Source of the DNA: Allomuricauda sp. TY007
Lineage (GTDB): Bacteria; Bacteroidota; Bacteroidia; Flavobacteriales; Flavobacteriaceae
Reading direction: 5' to 3'
Assembly: GCF_010468565.1 (NCBI RefSeq)
Contig: NZ_WUEG01000002.1
Coordinates: 62,001 to 126,000 of the forward strand
Length of the DNA: 64,000 bases
Shown here piece after piece: positions 62,150 through 64,000 of the stretch (positions within the stretch are counted from its first letter, which is position 1; every line of letters starts with the position of its first letter). The position numbers were made by a program, and so were the translations under genes. The notes under the pieces were generated by a model. It did not search any database and had not been told where the DNA came from. It saw only the letters and a list, made by a program, of their open reading frames with translations.

Positions 62150-62905
62150 TTATTTTAAAAGCCTTGTTTGAGTAGCTTTATAATCCACGGTTAGGTAATT
62201 CAAATCCTCGCTTGCACCTGTATCATGGTGGATTGTGACGGCATCCAATTGGTCAATTGGATAACCAATGTTGTACACGCCATTGGAATAGGTTTGATTT
62301 CCAAGATTGTACATACTTGCTTCAAAACTTCTTTGATAAGCCCTCATTTGCTCAAATGAAACCTCAACTTTTCTTGCCTGTGTGGAACCGTCGGCAATCA
62401 AATCATTGACCAAGAAGGTCAGTTTTTCAGGGTTTGTATCGCCTGAGAACAATAGGAAGTCAACATTAAGGTAATTTTCAGTACGCTCAGAAACGGTACT
62501 TCGCACCTCTCCTTTTTTGATGACCATTGGCGTGCCAAGTTTGGCACTGTCCAAATTGAAAATATCAAAACTTGCACCGCCTAAGTTTGACAATGTTACT
62601 TTGTACTTGGTATCATCATCAAAAGGAAGAACACCATCAGCAGAGAATAAAACCAAAGGGTTTTCAGTCCATGCATCATTACCCATATCATAATTGCGTA
62701 CATGGTCAAGACCCAAATAGCAATAAATGTCAAGTAACTCCTCAATCGTGATTTCTGGAATACGGTTGACATCATTGGCATTTGAAGTTACCAAGTCAAC
62801 CTTGATTTTTGCCCCCGCAGGAATCTCCTCAAAAATAAGCCCCATACTTGGAGTATCGATTTCAAACGTAGACGTTTGAGCAGCTTGTACGCTGTGTAGT
62901 TTCAT
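62150..62905 (-). CDS. Candidate major capsid protein
   Basis: The 251 residues are soluble, acidic and strongly beta-predicted, with no TM helix. The start is MKLHSVQAAQTSTFEIDTPS. The two halves could each be a jelly roll (first about 10-125, second about 130-245), the size range of PM2-type capsid proteins (about 270 residues). It is the first gene of the long minus-strand operon, with its own promoter-like site and a partial terminator, matching an abundant virion protein. Sequence similarity to a known capsid protein was not recognised, so this is inference. Confidence 0.55.
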   Translation of the reverse strand: MKLHSVQAAQTSTFEIDTPSMGLIFEEIPAGAKIKVDLVTSNANDVNRIPEITIEELLDIYCYLGLDHVRNYDMGNDAWTENPLVLFSADGVLPFDDDTKYKVTLSNLGGASFDIFNLDSAKLGTPMVIKKGEVRSTVSERTENYLNVDFLLFSGDTNPEKLTFLVNDLIADGSTQARKVEVSFEQMRAYQRSFEASMYNLGNQTYSNGVYNIGYPIDQLDAVTIHHDTGASEDLNYLTVDYKATQTRLLK

Positions 62906-62942
62906 ATTTGTATTGTTTTAATTCTTATAATCAATTACAACA

Positions 62943-62950
62943 CAAACATA
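62943..62950 (-). promoter_or_regulatory. Candidate -7 element for the phage late operon
   Basis: On the minus strand this reads TATGTTTG, an exact TANNTTTG match, 37 nt upstream of the capsid-candidate ATG. No TTG lies at the right distance, so an activator might be needed. Confidence 0.4.
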
Positions 62951-62978
62951 TAGAGTAGGGGAGTACAGGATTTAATAA

Positions 62979-63018
62979 CACTAAGAATCGCTATGTATCA
63001 CTAAGAATCACTATATTT
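62979..63018. promoter_or_regulatory. 20-bp tandem iteron between divergent phage genes
   Basis: Cactaagaatcgctatgtat (62979-62998) is followed by cactaagaatcactatattt (62999-63018). Two copies in phase with the DNA helix, between the small plus-strand gene and the late operon, look like an operator or origin iteron. Confidence 0.6.
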
Positions 63019-63040
63019 CGCTCATTATATGTAGCAGAAT

Positions 63041-63301
63041 ATGGACAATGATATAATAAAACATCTCGAAATAGTCGTAAATGGTAAATCCTATACAGGA
63101 AATGAAATATATAATTCCCCAGAAATTTTTGAAATTGCAAGACGAAACCAAATCCTCCTACCTGTAGGTGTATTTGAAAAAGTCAAAGCGGAAGGGGGTA
63201 CAATGCGATTAATTATTGCCGATGACAAAACCGTTATAAGGGGCTTAAAAAATGTAAGTCAACAATTATATCAGGAATTTTTAAAAATATACCCCGATTA
63301 A
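63041..63301 (+). CDS. Small plus-strand phage protein, possible regulator
   Basis: The 86-residue protein MDNDIIKHLEIVVNGKSYTG... has a beta-rich first half and a helical end (KNVSQQLYQEFLKIYP). It is the only plus-strand gene of the block and lies next to the iterons. It is not a recognisable HTH. A role in the lysis/lysogeny choice is a guess from position. Confidence 0.6.
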   Translation: MDNDIIKHLEIVVNGKSYTGNEIYNSPEIFEIARRNQILLPVGVFEKVKAEGGTMRLIIADDKTVIRGLKNVSQQLYQEFLKIYPD

Positions 63302-63314
63302 TTTCTGAATTAAT
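63299..63314. terminator. Short hairpin between convergent phage genes
   Basis: An AT-only hairpin (ttaatt-tctg-aattaa) separates the plus-strand small gene and the minus-strand 75-codon gene, whose ends are 8 bp apart. T and A runs occur on the two sides. The stem is weak. Confidence 0.35.
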
Positions 63315-63537
63315 TTATTTTTATTTTTTCAGGGATAAAATCACACTTAACATTTACCGTGATACCCATCAATTCTGCTACGTAGTCAATTGTGACACCA
63401 TCCAAACGAGCAATATCAGATAGTATCAAATAATTTCTTTTTAACCCCAAATCTTGTAAATAGCTATCATAATAAGGCTTAATATTGGTAGGATGGATTC
63501 CCAAATAGTTAGCAAACATTTTCTTAGATACTTTCAT
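63310..63537 (-). CDS. Small HTH-like phage protein
   Basis: The 75 residues begin MKVSKKMFANYLGIHPTNIK, resembling the first helices of a DNA-binding or excisionase-type domain. They continue with SDIARLDGVTIDYVAELMGI. There is no firm family assignment. The ATG overlaps the preceding stop (TAATG), so it is coupled to the partial gene upstream. Confidence 0.58.
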   Translation of the reverse strand: MKVSKKMFANYLGIHPTNIKPYYDSYLQDLGLKRNYLILSDIARLDGVTIDYVAELMGITVNVKCDFIPEKIKIN

Positions 63538-64000
63538 TAGGCATATAATTTAAAATCCTGTTCGTATTGTTTCAAGTCTATAATCTTGATTTTTTCCCGT
63601 TCCCGAAATTCCTGTATGTATTGCGGTACTTTCATATTGTACCACTCCCATAAATCAAACGTATCGAGAATACCACGGACGGGGAGGAGGAAACGAATAT
63701 CGTGACCCGATGAAAAGTAAGAGCGCAAAAGTCCCTTAATCATACGTTGTTGGCCTATAAAGGTTTCCTTGATAGTCCGTTTGAGTTTACCGATAACGCC
63801 CCCAATCATACCAAGGAACTTTTTGACCTTAGCGAAGTCAATAATATTATAATCCTTTTCCTTGTTAACCTCAGATTTTCCTGTGTTGTGCTTCAATTCA
63901 AAATGATTTTCACGAGCCTTTTGAAATAGATTGAAAAGAAAGTTTTTACTGAATAGCGTATCTAGGGAAACATTCTCCAGTTCCCGCATGAATTTGTTGC
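63537..64000 (-). CDS. Partial phage protein of unknown function, open at the window edge
   Basis: The frame stays open to the window edge. The residues N-K-F precede the first visible ATG at 63989, so that ATG may be internal. The visible part has a basic helix-rich centre (KKFLGMIGGVIGKLKRTIKE) and the segment GHDIRFLLPVRGILDTFDLW. No replication-initiator or ATPase motif is seen in this C-terminal portion. The missing N-terminus would decide what it is. Confidence 0.55.
   Translation of the reverse strand, partial: NKFMRELENVSLDTLFSKNFLFNLFQKARENHFELKHNTGKSEVNKEKDYNIIDFAKVKKFLGMIGGVIGKLKRTIKETFIGQQRMIKGLLRSYFSSGHDIRFLLPVRGILDTFDLWEWYNMKVPQYIQEFREREKIKIIDLKQYEQDFKLYA

Larger units (their letters stand above)
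57544..64000. mobile_element. Putative tailless-phage prophage (partial; right end outside window)
   Basis: Fifteen or more short genes lie almost all on the minus strand and are mostly joined by TAATG or short overlaps. They include a 3-TM holin, an M23 endopeptidase, several one-TM proteins of 34-51 residues, larger membrane proteins and a 251-residue soluble capsid candidate. There is no tail, portal, terminase or head-maturation protease gene. Small size and many membrane proteins suit a lipid-containing icosahedral virus (PM2-like or FLiP-like). A filamentous phage is less likely because of the holin and endopeptidase. This is an inference from gene content. Confidence 0.65.

Noticed and set aside
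57544..64000. Filamentous (inovirus) prophage
   Set aside because: A holin and an M23 endopeptidase fit lysis, and the Zot-like or short major-coat gene arrangement of inoviruses is not seen in the visible part. The hidden right end leaves a small residual chance.

Overview
The window looks like chromosomal DNA of a marine-type Flavobacteriaceae (Bacteroidota). The evidence is moderate-to-low GC, TANNTTTG-type -7 promoter elements, lack of strong Shine-Dalgarno sites, a type IX secretion (T9SS) C-terminal sorting domain, many SPII lipoproteins, and REP-like intergenic palindromes. The genus cannot be fixed from the sequence alone. No rRNA, tRNA, CRISPR array or intact insertion sequence was seen.

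Layout. (1) 0.5-15.5 kb is a mostly housekeeping stretch: lpdA, a DUF1624-type membrane acyltransferase, an FMN reductase, pabB, tilS, dsbD, a penicillin-acylase-family hydrolase and comM. A 1.2 kb AT-rich insert between the acylase and comM is flanked by a 210-bp diverged direct repeat. (2) 15.6-19.3 kb is a 5-oxoproline (pyroglutamate) utilisation operon, pxpABC, led by an NRAMP-fold transporter that has lost the usual metal-ligand residues. (3) 19.7-33.9 kb is a branched-chain amino-acid supercluster. ilvD-ilvB-(methyltransferase)-ilvN-ilvC-ilvA and gapN lie on the plus strand, and leuC-leuD-leuA-leuB on the minus strand, meeting at a bidirectional terminator. (4) 34.6-51.6 kb holds envelope and secreted proteins: an M28 carboxypeptidase, a cadherin/BspA lipoprotein, a MORN gene trio, a T9SS-exported Asp-box protein with an FN3 lipoprotein, and an EEP-family phosphoesterase. 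It also carries a six-gene ArsR-led operon of small stress or detoxification folds. (5) 52.2-57.4 kb is an AT-rich accessory strip. It has an XRE regulator with an operator array and a frameshifted membrane partner, a HepT/MntA toxin-antitoxin pair, a ParD/ParE pair bracketed by direct repeats, a truncated HTH remnant and an LRR lipoprotein. (6) 57.5-64.0 kb is a compact, almost entirely minus-strand block of small overlapping genes, running off the right edge. It contains a 3-TM holin, an M23 endopeptidase, at least four genes of 34-51 codons encoding single-TM proteins, further membrane proteins and a capsid-candidate protein. No tail, portal or terminase gene is visible. I read it as a prophage of a tailless (membrane-containing or FLiP-like) virus.

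Working together. Threonine deaminase (ilvA) feeds 2-oxobutanoate to IlvBN, IlvC and IlvD, and the leu genes extend 2-oxoisovalerate to leucine. PxpABC with its partner transporter would import and hydrolyse 5-oxoproline to glutamate, the amino donor for that pathway. The intergenic spacers carry several repeat families: heptad or octad low-complexity islands, nested palindromes, and elements with inverted ends. These recur across the chromosomal part of the window, and I did not see them in the prophage block.
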